Assembly (NCBI RefSeq): GCF_014805625.2 | Contig: NW_023998423.1 | Coordinates: 593,390-657,389, forward strand | Length of the DNA stretch: 64,000 bases | Source: Glossina fuscipes | Lineage: Eukaryota > Arthropoda > Insecta > Diptera > Glossinidae | Reading direction: 5' to 3' | Part shown: positions 48,515-61,000 of the stretch, piece by piece | How the letters are laid out: each line of letters starts with the position of its first letter | Numbering within the stretch: position 1 is the first letter of the stretch | Translations under genes and position numbers: made by a program | The notes under the pieces: model-generated | Database searches by the model: none | Seen by the model: the letters and a program-made list of their open reading frames with translations, nothing else | What the model was told of the DNA's origin: nothing

Positions 48515-50270
48515 ATGAAGCCATCTAATAATTTGAGAAAAGAATCAAAAGATTATGTATACGCAATTATCTTACTTCTATTAAACAGTCTAATGCTTGT
48601 TAAGCGAAGTCAAGCGCAAAACTTGGATCGTAATTTAAGAGATTTTGCTATGAAAACTTATCAAGAAATGACCGAAGGTTCTCGAAAATTTGTTTTTTCA
48701 CCATTCCTTATACAAATGACCGGAGCTGCTCTTCATTTGGGTGCCACGGGTAAGAGCCGCGTTGAGATAGATAATTGTTTTCATTTTGATCCGAATAAAA
48801 ACAGTGAAATTGAAATTGCTGATTACTTTTATCGTCGTCTATCATATCTAAAAACGAGCAAATTTGTCAAACTTGCCAATAGAATTTATATAGAAAACGG
48901 CAATGAAATAAAAGACACATTCAGTAAAATATTAAAGGAAAAGTTTTTATTAGATGTTGAAAGCGTTCCTTTTTCTAAGCCCCAAAAAGTTCTGGCGATA
49001 ATTAACGAGTACACAGCATCAAAAACTAACAACTTAATGCATCCTACGGTTTACGAAGATGAATTTTTCGCATTTGAAAAGCTATTGGTAGTGAATGTGC
49101 TTTATTTGAGGGGTAAATGGAAAACCGAATTTCCCCCAAAGTATACGGCCATTAAAGACTTCTATGTAAAGAAAAACATAGTTGTCCCAATACATATGAT
49201 GCACTTAAAAGCAGAACTTAATTATGCTTCTTTGCCACAAATTGACGCTGCCGTGTTAGAACTACCTTATGAAGAAGGAGATGAGAAATGGAGCATGTCA
49301 ATGTTGGTGTTTTTACCCAATGAAGAAACTACCCTAGTAGATATGGAGAGTAAATTTTATAAGGTCTACTTCAAAGATGTGTTGAAGGGCATGTCCACTA
49401 CTTTAGTTAGTGTTGAATTACCCAGATTCTCTCGCGAAGAAAGGGGAGATTTTACGTACCATCTGGAGGAGGTATGCGTTTGAAAAACAGCTTAAAAGGC
49501 AGTTTATATTCTTCTCTTCTTAATTAATCTTAGTTGGGCTTGAATCGTACCTTACATAGATCAAATGATTTTAACAAAATGATGAAAACGCCAGCGCAAT
49601 TAGAGTTAGCGGCTATGGGAGTACAATTTTTCATTGATGTACACGAAGAAGGTGTTAAAAAAGCTCCTGAAATAATAGGTAAAAAATTTTTACTAATTTA
49701 CTAATAATTCCAATTAAGTGTTCACTTATATAACATAAATTCCACACATATACTTATGGCTTACATTAGAAAATGAAAATAAATTTTTATTACCACTCAG
49801 ACCAAAATACAATTAACCCATTAAATTTGTTGGGGATTCATTGACACCGATGACTTTGGAAAAAAATATATTTCACACCCTAACAAATTTAAAAAAAAAG
49901 GGAGCGTACTTGATTACAACCAATCATTACCGAGCGTAAGTAAAAGTATAACTTTACCAAAGCCCCGTACCTCTCGAAAGTTTTGAATGCCGAAACTAAA
50001 TTAACCAGCGTTGAATCGAAGTCGACTAACAATTAACAATTAGCTAAGCTTACAACGTCCGATTTCATATCATTTCGTTTTTCTTAGAAGTCAATACTAA
50101 AATTTTTCCTTAATTTTGTATTTGTTTTTACTTTAATAGGAGATGGCAAGCAGTTTATAGCCAATCGCCCTTTCATGTATGCAGTTATTTGCAAAAGCAA
50201 TACCTTGGACGAGCCTCTCCCTTTGTTAATGGGCCGATATACCGCTTTTTATGATGTAATTTTAAAGTGA
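48515..50270 (+). CDS. Secreted serpin family protein, probably non-inhibitory
   Basis: Three exons joined in frame give 410 residues, a normal serpin length: 48515-49471, 49534-49678 and 50140-50270. The introns are 62 nt (GTATGC...TTAG) and 461 nt (GTAAAA...AATAG); the second interrupts the reactive loop in phase 1. Residues 15-29 form a signal-peptide core with likely cleavage after Ala34 (SQA). Serpin hallmarks are FSPF at 61-64, LANRIY near 120-125, NVLYLRGKWKTEF at 194-206, MM at 228-229, VLELPY at 247-252, SMLVFLPNE at 262-270, FIDVHEEG at 352-359, NRPF at 376-379 and LLMGRY at 396-401. One NRT sequon lies at 323-325. The hinge after Gly359 reads VKKAPEII instead of small residues (TEAAAAT-type), and the loop before NRPF is about six residues shorter than in alpha-1-antitrypsin, so trapping of a protease is unlikely. 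Alternative acceptors upstream of 50140 bring stops, so the short loop is not obviously a model error. Ortholog identity is unknown. Confidence 0.92.
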
Positions 50271-50362
50271 AATAGAATGCAGAATTAAAATTATTTGGTT
50301 TGTTTGGACCGATTGAAGTGAGGCCTGTATCGCCAGTAATCTGTAAAATGACATGTTTTTAA

Positions 50363-50368
50363 AATAAA
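50363..50368 (+). terminator. Polyadenylation signal of the serpin gene
   Basis: AATAAA lies 93 nt after the TGA stop codon at 50268-50270, a normal position for a short fly 3' UTR. Confidence 0.65.
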
Positions 50369-50494
50369 TTTCTCTTAAAATTACAATTACAATTGTTACC
50401 TAATTTTTTTAAAATTTATTTTAGCTTGTTGAGTTTCTGTACATAAATTTTCAAGTTATGGATTTTCTACTTTATTTTTCGTCATTTTTTACTG

Positions 50495-50765
50495 CACCCT
50501 ACACCGCTTGACCTACAATGGAAAGTTAAGTTCGTGCGGATGTGTACAACACTCAGAAGGACTTGGAATAGACTCATCTTTCGGATCGATTTCAACCGGT
50601 CTATCCGTTCATCTGATTTCTTTTCCTGTGTCCTACCTCCATATCGCAATTTTCGTGATATTTTGACAAAATTCGGAACACTGGCATATTTTGTCCCAAA
50701 GAGCGCTACTGGAAAGTAGTTATTACAGTAATTATTATAGTATTTAGTGGTGGGCCCCGGCTCAC
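50495..50765 (+). repeat. Dispersed repeat, family A copy downstream of the serpin
   Basis: It starts CACCCTACACCGCTTGACC, matching the left end at 4918, and carries the core blocks TTTTCGTGATATTTTGACAA, ATATTTTGTCCCAAAGAG and a GTGGTGGGCCCC-like end found in other copies (for example TGGTGGGTCG near 54740). Opposite-strand open frames here are by-products. Confidence 0.5.
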
Positions 50766-51787
50766 TGCAGTCTTTCATTGCTTGTATTCTCGATAAATTG
50801 ATATTGAAAGTAAGTTATGTTTTTTTGGAATTCATAAGGCGATAATGAATGGAGAAAAGAATGGGAATGAAAATTAAGTTAATCTTATACAAAAGAAAAA
50901 GAAACGATATTCGATGTCGAAATTTCCGTCGATTGTTTCAATATTCGCTACAAGTTCTCGTGTACGATATTTGGTTTCAAACTAAAGACAAAGAAAAAAT
51001 ATACATTTGTCGTATATCGTATTGTACCTAAAGTCAATATTTCGATTAACTTCGACTTTTTAGGACCAGTTAGCAGACTTAGAAGGTCATTTAACAAAAA
51101 TTACTTTTGCATATTTCACTTATTAATTCTTTTCTTGTTAATTATTAGAGAATCTTTCTTTCCATTCGGCTGTATTATAAATATTACATATTAAATACTA
51201 GAAATAAAAATATTATTATTATTACATTTTATTTTGATTAAAGAAGTAAGTTCCAGCACTAAAAGATAGATGGATGGGCGTTGTTAACAAGGATTCATGT
51301 GGCGTTTTTTTTTTTTAAGGGATAGACTAGAAGGTTAGTCCATTCACATTTTATTGATATTAAGTTCTCTAGGTACTTTCAATATGTCGATTGGGTTCGA
51401 CGTGCTGACTATAGATCTTCGAATACTGGAGAGGTTTTGACATTCACAAGGTACTATCTAATAATAATATTTTGTCCACAATTCCAAACTGGAAGAGAAG
51501 ATTTCTTAAGAACTCGTTGGTGCTCTTATAAAGTATGCCCTGTGCAAATGTTTAGTAATCTTCATTTTCTCGGCATCTCGACTACTATTGTCGATTTTTT
51601 TCGCTAATTCTTTTTCTAATATAATTTTAAAGGTCAGTCTTTCTTCTTGTCCTTTCCGTAGCTAAAGGCAACGAAACCACGAATTTGGCAGGTAGACCTA
51701 CTCGCACATTTCCCGCAAGACCAGTACGATTCGGTACGCAAAAAAACTTTAATATTGTAGATAAATAACAATAAATAAGTAAAAGCA
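50766..51787. other. Spacer, no recognised gene
   Basis: Includes a T10 run near 51307 and short open frames only. Confidence 0.4.
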
Positions 51788-52060
51788 TTAATATCCTACA
51801 TCGCTTAATAGAGTAATTCATGTAACGAGCATTCAAAATAATGTTTTATATGGGAAGTGGTCAAAAAAGTGGCTCCATCCGAATCATTTTAGTTGCGTCC
51901 GTTTTTGGACCAAAATATCTTAGTGCACTAAATATCATCACTAGATCTTGAAACATGCGCCCTGCAGGTTGAACATGAAAGTACAAGAGGGACAGGCGGA
52001 TAGACAAACTTAGATCGACGTAAAAAGTGATTTTAAATCGACAGGTATAATGAAAAGTAG
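51788..52060. repeat. Dispersed repeat, family A end plus decayed repeat
   Basis: TTAATATCCTACATCGCTT at 51788-51806 is identical to the string at 1056-1074. Around 51950-52010 an inverted repeat trace (CCTGCAGGTTGAACATGA, then GGACAGGCGGATAGACAA) resembles the reverse strand of the core with its TCTGTCCGTC block. Confidence 0.45.
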
Positions 52061-52849
52061 ATCTGTCTCAAGTCTTTGTGTCGGCTGCATCCACACAGGG
52101 TTATTTTTCCACCACAGGCGTAGGGGGGTATAAAAACGAAAATGCTAAATGGATCACATTTTCAAATTTTGAAAGCTTCATTTAATCAAAAATATTAATT
52201 CATAAAACACTATTTTTAAGTCAAGCTGATAAGCGTTATCAAGCAAATAGTTGTTTTCTAAAACTGGACCTTTTAAAGTTTTGAAATTTAAGTCGGACTT
52301 TAGTCAAAATGAATCGATGGTTGAAAGAGAGACAAAAACGTTTATTCCGTTTTTCGTAGTGATGAAAACATATGTACCTGGCGTGGTCTGGAATTCGTAT
52401 ACTTACGAATTACGTATATTGAGCCAATCTACTATGTTTTCTGTCACGGTAAAATTAGTTTTCTTATCAAAAGTCTTATAATTCTTCACCTAAGATGTGT
52501 GTGCGGTCTGAGGTTAATATAGTAAATCTAAAGGTCAAATTACTATCTAGGACTACAACTTTTGTTTCGAAAATAGATGCATGTATAAATAGTATACAAA
52601 AATTACAATTTGTTGCCAATAAAAGTTTCATATTTTGTGTGAAAGGTGGTACGAGACCACACATTAATTAAGTAGCATGAAACACCGTTTTCTACTGATT
52701 TTTGTCGAGATATGTAAAAATTCGAACCTATAGATTGTACTCGAAAATACATCAACGGACATAACGAAGACAAACTGGCGTAGGACGGATGGGAATGCGG
52801 ACGTAGAAGCGGACGGGTAGATGCGTTTCAATCGTTTCAGAAAATGATG
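52061..52849. other. Spacer, no recognised gene
   Basis: A decayed inverted repeat trace (GGACGGATGGGAATGCGGAC) is visible near 52780-52830. No gene is supported. Confidence 0.35.
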
Positions 52850-53045
52850 GATTTTTTGCTAGTGATTCTTGCTGCCGCACAGCCAAGTCGCTAACGTGCC
52901 GACGACCAAGTCGGTCTTCGCGGATTCATATCTCAGTGTTTTGTGGCTGTACCAGGTCAAGGCACACATCCATTAGAACAATTCCTTTCATTTGTTGTAT
53001 TACCGCGTGTAAAGAAACGTCCCCTGACTGTCTGCTCGTATTAAA
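52850..53045 (+). repeat. Dispersed repeat family D copy
   Basis: AGGTCAAGGCACACATCCAT followed by CGTCCCCTGACTGTCTGCTC matches the layout at 47100-47200. GGTCAAGGCACA also occurs near 63957-63967. Confidence 0.4.
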
Positions 53046-54515
53046 GTAAAGCAAAAGCTTTATCTGGCTGTTTCGTACGTCTGCACGAACTTAATATATC
53101 TTTACCATAAAAATTTCCTTATCTATTTTTAGGCGTTTTTTATAAACTCAAGAACACTTCATCAATTTTTTAAAATTACAAAATTCTAAATATGTATTTA
53201 AGTTTACGAATGTTTTTTATTTTTCTATTTTTTTTTTTTTTTTTTTTTTTTTGGAATTAAGCATGTCAAAGCTCTCCAGTTTCCCTACGAAACTTGCGTA
53301 CAATATTTACTTACTTTCACATATACGCAATAATGCAATTGCATTTGCCGTTTTATTTGTGTGTACTCGTAATAATGTATATGTGTACGTATGTTTATAT
53401 ACATAAAATACAATCTAACAATTCAAACATTAAAATGTTGTAATGAGTTTTATAATAAATTTGCCACTTCCGTATCCTGGTTGTAATTCTCTACAATAGT
53501 TTGTTGACATTACTTCTTCTCTGTAAGCATGTATGCATGTGTGCGACTACGTTTGCATTTGGATATGCGTGTAGATTTAACTCAACTTCAGTTTTCATTC
53601 GAATTGAGACGACTGTAAGGTTAACAAAAAGTGCAGATGCATACAAGTTTGTTTATGTTTAACAACAACTCACTATGTGAGTCAGTGAGGTAGAGCATTC
53701 GTGTGTAATGCATCAGAACTTTACGTGTGTGCAGTGAACCTTTTCAAATTACCCGCTTATGTAATGAAATTAAAAAAATGAAAAGGAAACAAAACTTTTA
53801 ACTAAAGGACAACAAACCTAAAAGTACACATTTATTAGAGACGTGTAGTGAATGTATAAAGATATGTTTTACGTTTTCAGATTTTTTAATTTATCTTTTT
53901 TTGCTGTTTGCCACCTCTCTCTACAACCAATAATAGACATAAGAAGAAGTTTTAGAAAACCATCTATTATTACCTTATACGACTAATGAAATAAAATGAA
54001 GATAAGAGTCGAATGAGCGTTGTAGCCTTTATCCCGGATCGGATAAGGCGTTATTTGATGGGCCTATTTAACGGGGGAAGAATTGCCCTTTCTTTGTGGT
54101 AGTAATTGATTAAAAAGAAGAAAAGTTTCGCAGTCCATTTAAAGAATTTTAAATGCATTGATAAGAGCACCAGATACATTTCAAGAGTGTTGCAGTTTTG
54201 CGCACTTGCCAGCAGGACTTTTCTTAGACCGAAGATATTCATTGTTCGTAGCATATGCCGTGTAGAATTCTCATCGTCATAAGTGGGCTTTTTGTTTTTC
54301 TGACTTAGAATAGCTACTTTTTTATGTGTGCATTAAATTCCTCACAGCGTTCAAACACGTAAGAGTGGCCTACTTAGCATTGTTATGGTGGACACAGGCG
54401 AATAGTAAGGCGTTCTCCAAATTTCGGATTATGATAAGAACTCCCTTATCGTTAAATTTTATGTGGTGCTATAATTGATGAAAAGAGTCTTTTATGCAGA
54501 ATCCCTTTTTGCGTT
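53046..54515. other. Spacer with a long T-run
   Basis: A run of 25 T lies at 53228-53252. The rest has microsatellite-like TG/TA text near 53360-53410 and no supported gene. Confidence 0.45.
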
Positions 54516-54765
54516 GATCTGCGATTGTCTCTCTGTCTTTCTGTGTGTCTTGTTTTCTTGCGTCCAACATACAGGTTGAGATATTCTGATGAAATTTAAT
54601 CCACCGACATATTTTGGGCCAAAGATGAACCCTATTGAGAATGCTTCGATTCATAAGACAGTTTTTCGCCATATGAAACAATATTTTGAAACGTCGCTAC
54701 ACGAACAACTGCAATAAATGGAGCAGTGTATGGTAAATCATGGTGGGTCGTCTTTCCAAAGTGGT
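54516..54765 (+). repeat. Dispersed repeat fragment (family A core)
   Basis: CTCTCTGTCTTTCTGTGTGT, GAGATATTCTGATGAAATTT, CGACATATTTTGGGCCAAAG, ATGAACCCTATTGAGAATG, then ACAACTGCAATAAATGGAGC and CATGGTGGGTCG follow the block order of 24590-24750 and 30950-31145. Confidence 0.55.
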
Positions 54766-55800
54766 TTCACTTCGATTCTTTCGCAGATGGTATAACAAGA
54801 TCCAATGTTTTGTTGAAAGCTCGTAATTGAAAACATATAATTTTTACAATATTTCCCGCCTCTACTCATTTGTCTTATTTAACTTTATTAGTGCAACTTT
54901 TGTGGTTACTGAGAAATGGAGAAAGTTTAGGACTCCTTAATTAAACAACGCTAACAATCACACGGTAATCTCAATGTAAAGTCACAAATTGATCTTCTGC
55001 TACACTACTTGGAATTTTTCCTTTTCTAACAGCTCCTTAAGCCATCAAGGACAATCAAATAATGAACTTTGGCTTGGGCTATTACAACTTTCAAATCATA
55101 TGGATCTTTTGCTATTTCATTCACTAACATAGACTGGAATGTTTGCAAGAACTTTACATTCAACCTGACTTGTGGGAACCCCAGCCCACTGGATAATGTG
55201 GGTAATATTGCGGCGTGAACCTAAGTAATGAAATGATTTACGGACATTGCTGAAAACTAAGCTGAGTAAAAATTTGAATTTTAATAGTATAATGGCGTTA
55301 TATGCTACACTTTCTAAAATTTGACAACAATGCATTGTATGTACGTGCGACATAGATACTTTCTGGATAGCGCCGGTAATAATTGTCATTTATTATAAGT
55401 AATTTACATATAGCTTTGTTTATATATTCGTATTCACAATATCGAAAAGCGGCTGGCTGAGGCTATTGCTGGCCAACAGTCGAACAGATAGTCGCATTCG
55501 AATACAACAATCAAAGAAGACATACGACGGTTTGAAAGAAAATAACACATTCTATCGCGAACACATGGAACCGAAATTCATTAACAAATGCAAACTTGGC
55601 CGAAATTGGAGAACTTTTTAAAATTTATCAATTTATTTGATGTTGCGTAAGTTTTTAAAACAAACCCTTTTGGATATTTGTATATTAAAAAAAGCTTCGT
55701 TTTGATTTAAAATGGATATGGATAAGAAAAGTTAGTTCAACTACCACTGATTGACAAATTCAAGCACATGAGAATTATGCATTTACCCAGTTCAGTATTA
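54766..55800. other. Spacer, no recognised gene
   Basis: A reverse-strand open frame of 90 codons at 55117-55389 is unrecognised. The stretch 55450-55620 is less AT-rich and has no dispersed-repeat signature; its origin is unknown. Confidence 0.35.
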
Positions 55801-55804
55801 ATAC

Positions 55805-56217
55805 TGTTATAAAATTCGCTTTTCTAAGATAGAGTCCCTATCACTGGACCGTGGATATTTTGTTTACCAAAAATACACTTCAAAGTTCTTTGATTTACAA
55901 TAATACTCCTTAACTGTAGGATCATTTATTTACAATTATGTTTCTTAAATGTAGGATTATTCGCAATTTATTTTGGCCGTACTCTCCACTTTTATGTTCT
56001 TGCCCGACTAACTCTCTCTTCCACAAATATTCTAATTATATACATTTTTATAAGCATATTACTATACCCAACTTCATACTTTTTATATTTAATTCCTGTC
56101 TGCTTCTCTCGCTAATCGTTTTCATCGGCCTGTAGCTTTTTTTTTCCTTCTTCAGGGAATTTATTATTAGGGAAAATTATTTAGCTGGAATTAACTACAT
56201 TTGGGATTTTCGTAACA
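55805..56217 (+). mobile_element. Solo LTR, copy 2 (same family as 40024-40510)
   Basis: It begins TGTTATAAAATTCG and ends TTTTCGTAACA, with ATAC at 55801-55804 and ATAT at 56218-56221 as a once-mutated 4-bp target duplication. It lacks the second copy of the internal ~78-bp unit seen in copy 1. No internal retrotransposon sequence adjoins either side. Confidence 0.75.
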
Positions 56218-56221
56218 ATAT

Positions 56222-57169
56222 TTTTTTTGCTTATATTCCGCCAGTGTGTAAAATTCTTATCACGGTTTTCCGCACCACCGTTGAGGTACCGTGATAGGCG
56301 CGTTGCCAATTGTTTTGAATGCTTGGCTACCCTCTAGGTCTACACCATTATAAACTTAATTTAAAACTATAATAATATCTATATATAATAATAGTAAAAA
56401 TATAAAAATATATATACATTCATGATAATATAATAATATGACAATAATGATACAATAACGTAATTAAAATATTTACAATAATAATAATAAACAAAGATAA
56501 GCCCTGTTTACACATAATTTACGTTCATAATTAATTTAAATTAATTTAAATTGATGATATATTCTTAACTGGTGGTTGCACCCAATTCTTCTCGCTTAGT
56601 AGAATTGGATGTTGTAGCCGAGGAGATTCATTCAATGGCTACGACCGCCTGCCGGCAAGCCGTGCGGCTATCCTGGTAAGTTTGGCTTTATTATAAAGCT
56701 TGGGCATTACTGTTATGTTATGAACAAAACATAGCTTAACTCGCGGGGCGCACATCTTTGAACACAATAACGCATACGATGGTTTCCATTATTATTCACT
56801 CTGTCAACCATTAGTTGCGTTAATTGTTTCCTAAATATTCCAGTGTTTGTAGTTAGTCAGCCTAGATCTAGGCTTTAATGTAACTTCAAAGGACAAAATC
56901 TGTCGATCTGTCAACGGCTTGAACAGAGAAACGGTGATGGCGCACCGATTCTTTGACATCCAAAAGATGATCTACAAGTATGCCCCCACCTTGGTAAAAT
57001 GTTTTAGTAATTTCTAAACGTACAAAAATGCTCAGCCACCACACTACGAAATTGTCAATTGTATTGCGTGTTTTCATACTCGGAAGCGCAAAAACATTGA
57101 TTTGACTCTGGAAATTACAATTTAAAAAAGTATCTTTCTTAATGACTTCAAGTTGCCGTCCTGACTAAA
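56222..57169. other. Low-complexity AT tract and spacer
   Basis: Positions 56360-56500 are almost pure A and T (AATAATATC/ATATAT-rich). At 56600-56700 there is a locally GC-rich stretch (CCGCCTGCCGGCAAGCCGTG) of unknown nature. No gene is supported. Confidence 0.4.
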
Positions 57170-58060
57170 TGTGGTAAATTTCAAAGATTTAATGATGAAA
57201 GCCGTTATTCACCTTGATATGCTTTACAGAAGTAGGGACGAGCGATATTGGTTTTTGAGCTTTCGAGTAAATGGAGTTCCGTGTGAAGGCGTTTTCTATA
57301 TTCTTCTTGAAAAGCAGGCTAGTCGGAAGTCCAATCCTCTTACAAGACGTAAAGAAATTTGCTTACGACAATAGCGTTGCCTTCTCATATGTATTTCTTA
57401 AATGCATAGGTACTTCTTTTTTAATGAGTACTGAATTTAGATGCATACGTACATCCGTATATCCAGTGACCGTGGCTGCGTAAGACCAAACTACAACTTG
57501 CCATGGGGAAAAGCGAAGTCGCATTGATGACAGATAGAAAAGTCTTCTAATGCCAAAAAAAAGTGCATAGGCATTGTATTGAATTCAGCTTCAATTTGAT
57601 ATATCTTGGAGTGCAATTAGATACACAATGAAATTTTTCGGAACATATTAACCGCGTTACTGATCAAATACTGATAACTACAGCTACCCTACGCAAAGTT
57701 ATGCATAAACATGAACGGACCAAAGGAAAAGATGGGAAAATTTATGTGTAGCATAGCTTATGCGCAAATGAGGTAAGCCGCACCATTGGGGCGGAAAAAG
57801 TAATGTAAAGTAAGCAGTTCATATGTAAGCTTGAACCAGTTCAAAGGCTCTGCACGTTGAGAATAATATATACCAGCGGCAGCAGTTCTAGCAGGAATAT
57901 TACCCATCGAACTGCTGCTTTATGGGCTATGAGCTATATGTCAACGATACGAGAAAAGAAACGAAAACAGTGGAAGAAGACAACGCAGATCAAATCTTGA
58001 ACAACGCGTTAACGACGGTGCACAGCACACCTTTTCCGTCTGTGTGGCTTGGGCCTATTT
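57170..58060 (+). pseudogene. R1-clade-like non-LTR retrotransposon fragment, C-terminal reverse transcriptase and tail
   Basis: In shifting frames the following family blocks appear in order. LQLAMGKSEVALMTDRKV at about 57490-57543 corresponds to the L..HKTE.VL.T.R block. YLGVQLDT at 57602-57625 is followed by EHINRVTDQ at 57641-57667, as in the YLGV.LD....EH...V..KA region. AAVLAGILPIELLL at about 57879-57920 matches the AAVLV.AG.IPIDLLA block. HTFSVC at about 58025-58042 resembles the HTFFVC part of the tail. An earlier DNSVAF near 57366 may be the eroded ADD active site. Stops and frameshifts are many and the 5' part is lost, so it is an old dead copy. Clade placement rests on these motifs only. 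Confidence 0.65.
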
Positions 58061-61000
58061 AAAGAATATGCTTTGCAAATCTCTTCAAGTTGAAATTGGA
58101 CCACTGCTTGCGGTTATGTTAATAAACAAAGAGAAATGCACCAGCTTTTACATGACTTGCTATGGTGTAAAGCCACATAAAGGCGGCATTCGAACACCTA
58201 ATCTCATGCGAAGGCGATATTGTGAGTAACAACATTCCATAAGGACCCTTCTCGACGTAGTGCGAATGCTGTTCCGAGCTGGGTTTTTACTTCAGTGGCA
58301 GAGCGGCGCTAGTTTGAAATGCGCTTCTACTACGCCCAAAAGAAAACCATATATACTTGGATACATACATACACATATATACATACACATCATCGATCAA
58401 TCGATCAAAACTCGGTACAAGCTGTACAAACGCGTTCCATAAAAGTCAGTACATCTTTGTATACAGTGAGCCAAGTCGCAACTTTATTCGCTTTAATATT
58501 ATCTGAAGGAAAATAAATTTAAGACAAAAAAAAAAGGCCAGCAGTCAAACAAATGCATGACCACTTTTGACGCAGCATTGAACAAATATATGGCGCCTTA
58601 AGTTTATTGCCACTAAGCCGCCAAAGCTAGATCACGGAAAAATAATAACGAAAGAAAAAAAGAACAAATATTTAATGTTGACTTTTGCCAAAGAATTTTG
58701 TTGCTGAGCTTTGTAACTTTTGGTAGCTTTCAACCTTCAGAGCAGTCGAGAAAGGTGTATTATTAAATATTGATTCACCTGCACAAACATGCTCAACTCA
58801 ATAGCAAAAAGAAAAAGAAAATGGTGGAATAAATATGAAAGAAAATTGCATTTTAAACTGTAAGAAAATTGGCAGACATATATATCTAATATAAGGTGTT
58901 AGTAGATTTGTTATTATCTCCAAAAGGAAAACATATAAGACAAAAAAGACTACAATTTCAACATTTTCTAAACGATTATAATGGAAAATGTTAGAGAGAA
59001 TCTTTTCTTCTTTTTTTTAGTGAACGTGACATTTACAAAAATCGCAAATTCAGCCAAGATTGGTGCCATAAGAAGGCGGAAATAACATGTTTGAAAATAA
59101 TATTATCTAATTTAATTTTCTCGAATGCCTTGTCAGTTTTATAAAATTTTCTTGAATTGTTTCATGAAAGTATTGACTTTAATTATTATAAGCTAAGCCT
59201 GACAAATATCGCCTGCAAAGTATGCAAAAGAAGTAACTTTCATTTAATTGGCCAATGAGGCTTTAACCTTGTCTAGAAAACTCCATTCGGCTGGTTTTTT
59301 ATGGATTTATATGAATATGAGTAAGAAAGTAAGAGGTTTGCATCAATAAAGTATCATTATTATCATGATCTCGCATTTTATTTATAAAATAGTTTGCCGA
59401 ATTTAGTCCGGGTCTTCACGAAAAATTTAAATCATAAAAGCTAATGCAGAGAGCTCAAATATCATATCGAAGGTTAGAATAACGAAGCAAAAAAAGAAAA
59501 AAAAGAACAAAAGAAATAAAAATTAGAAGCAAATGTCAACAATGTGTGTACGCAGCTATTAGTTGGGCAAAAAAACTGACGAATAAGCAAATGAAAAGAT
59601 AATATCCAGTCAAATTGCTCGTTATCACTCTTTTCTAATTTCGCTAAGGGGCAAAAGTGAATGAATGCATATCCATAGAGGATGAGACACGTGTTTATTC
59701 CGGTGTAAAAACTTTTGAACAAACGTTGCATTATTAAAATTCACTTATGATAGTTAGGATAGCTTAGGACACCGTCGTTGGCGATGTTCGGCTCTTGAAT
59801 TCGTTTCCATTTCATCACATTTCTCATATCATATCACTTTTCAAGTTTCATTTTCCCGTTTGTTGGAGCTGCAACGTTTTCACATCAAAGTGTTATTTTT
59901 AAAGTTTTTAACTCAAAATCATTAATCGGAAGAAAATAAGTAATAATTGTTAACAGTTATAAATCATTATCTACTAAAACGGTAAGTCGACGTTATTCGT
60001 CCAATAAGCATTCCCTCCTTTTGCATACGTGTAGCAAGTGGCTTGCGCTTTATTAAGCATATGAGATTGCCATCGCCATTGCCAATTGAAAGTAAACGAT
60101 AGTCGTTCCGTTGAGAGAAATGCATAGTATTCCTGCTAATCGTTATTTAATTTTTTTGATTTATTGTACATGCTTAGAAGGAACGTGATTCAAATTTACA
60201 CAAGAGCAGATATGATAAATTTACGCCCGGAAACTTGCAAGATGTGTCGTATGACGGTCCCTGCCAATCTATTAAATGAAGAGCAAAATCTTAAGTTTTA
60301 CAGGTCGAATGGTTTTGAAGGCTCTTGAGAGGACAGAAATGAAAATTTGTAATTGAAACTAGGACACTGGGACCAATTGAATCGCGCTTCTTTGACGGTG
60401 AGAAATGTTCCTTGAGGGCAAATATATTTTATGTACGGCGTTATGGTTGATGATGAAAAGTGCGGAAAATAAATAAATTCAAAAAATGTTAGTGCAAGAC
60501 CAATCAACCCTTCAATATCGAAGATAAACAAATCGAATAATGCTTCCAATATACCATTTTGCTTTTATTAAATGTAGAGTATCATAAACTTCCCCATTTT
60601 ATGGAATTGATAAGGAATTACGCAAAGAGTAGTCGTACCAATGAGACAGAGAGTAGCAAAAAAACGTAGCAAGATGATTTATCATCACAAAAATTCAACC
60701 AGCATGTTTCCATGCTGGTCGAAGAGCTTTTTCAATGCCTTTAATGAAAGATACTATCGCCTCTGCCAGTTAGGATTAGAATTTATTCAAATTAAAGCGA
60801 AACAAACCAATTCATAAACACTTTCATTTTACCTTGCCTTGGAATGCATCTATTAATTGAAAAGAGATACGACTAGCGCTGAACCATCCATTTGACTAGC
60901 ACTGAAGTGTCTCGTAGAACATCATTCCATTGTCATGAAGTGCATTTATTAATTGAAAAACGAAAAAAGATAGGACTAACGATGACCAATGCTTTCTATA

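Noticed and set aside
58362..58392. Possible CRISPR-like or regulatory repeat
   Set aside because: It is a simple TACA/CATA microsatellite of the kind common in insect DNA.
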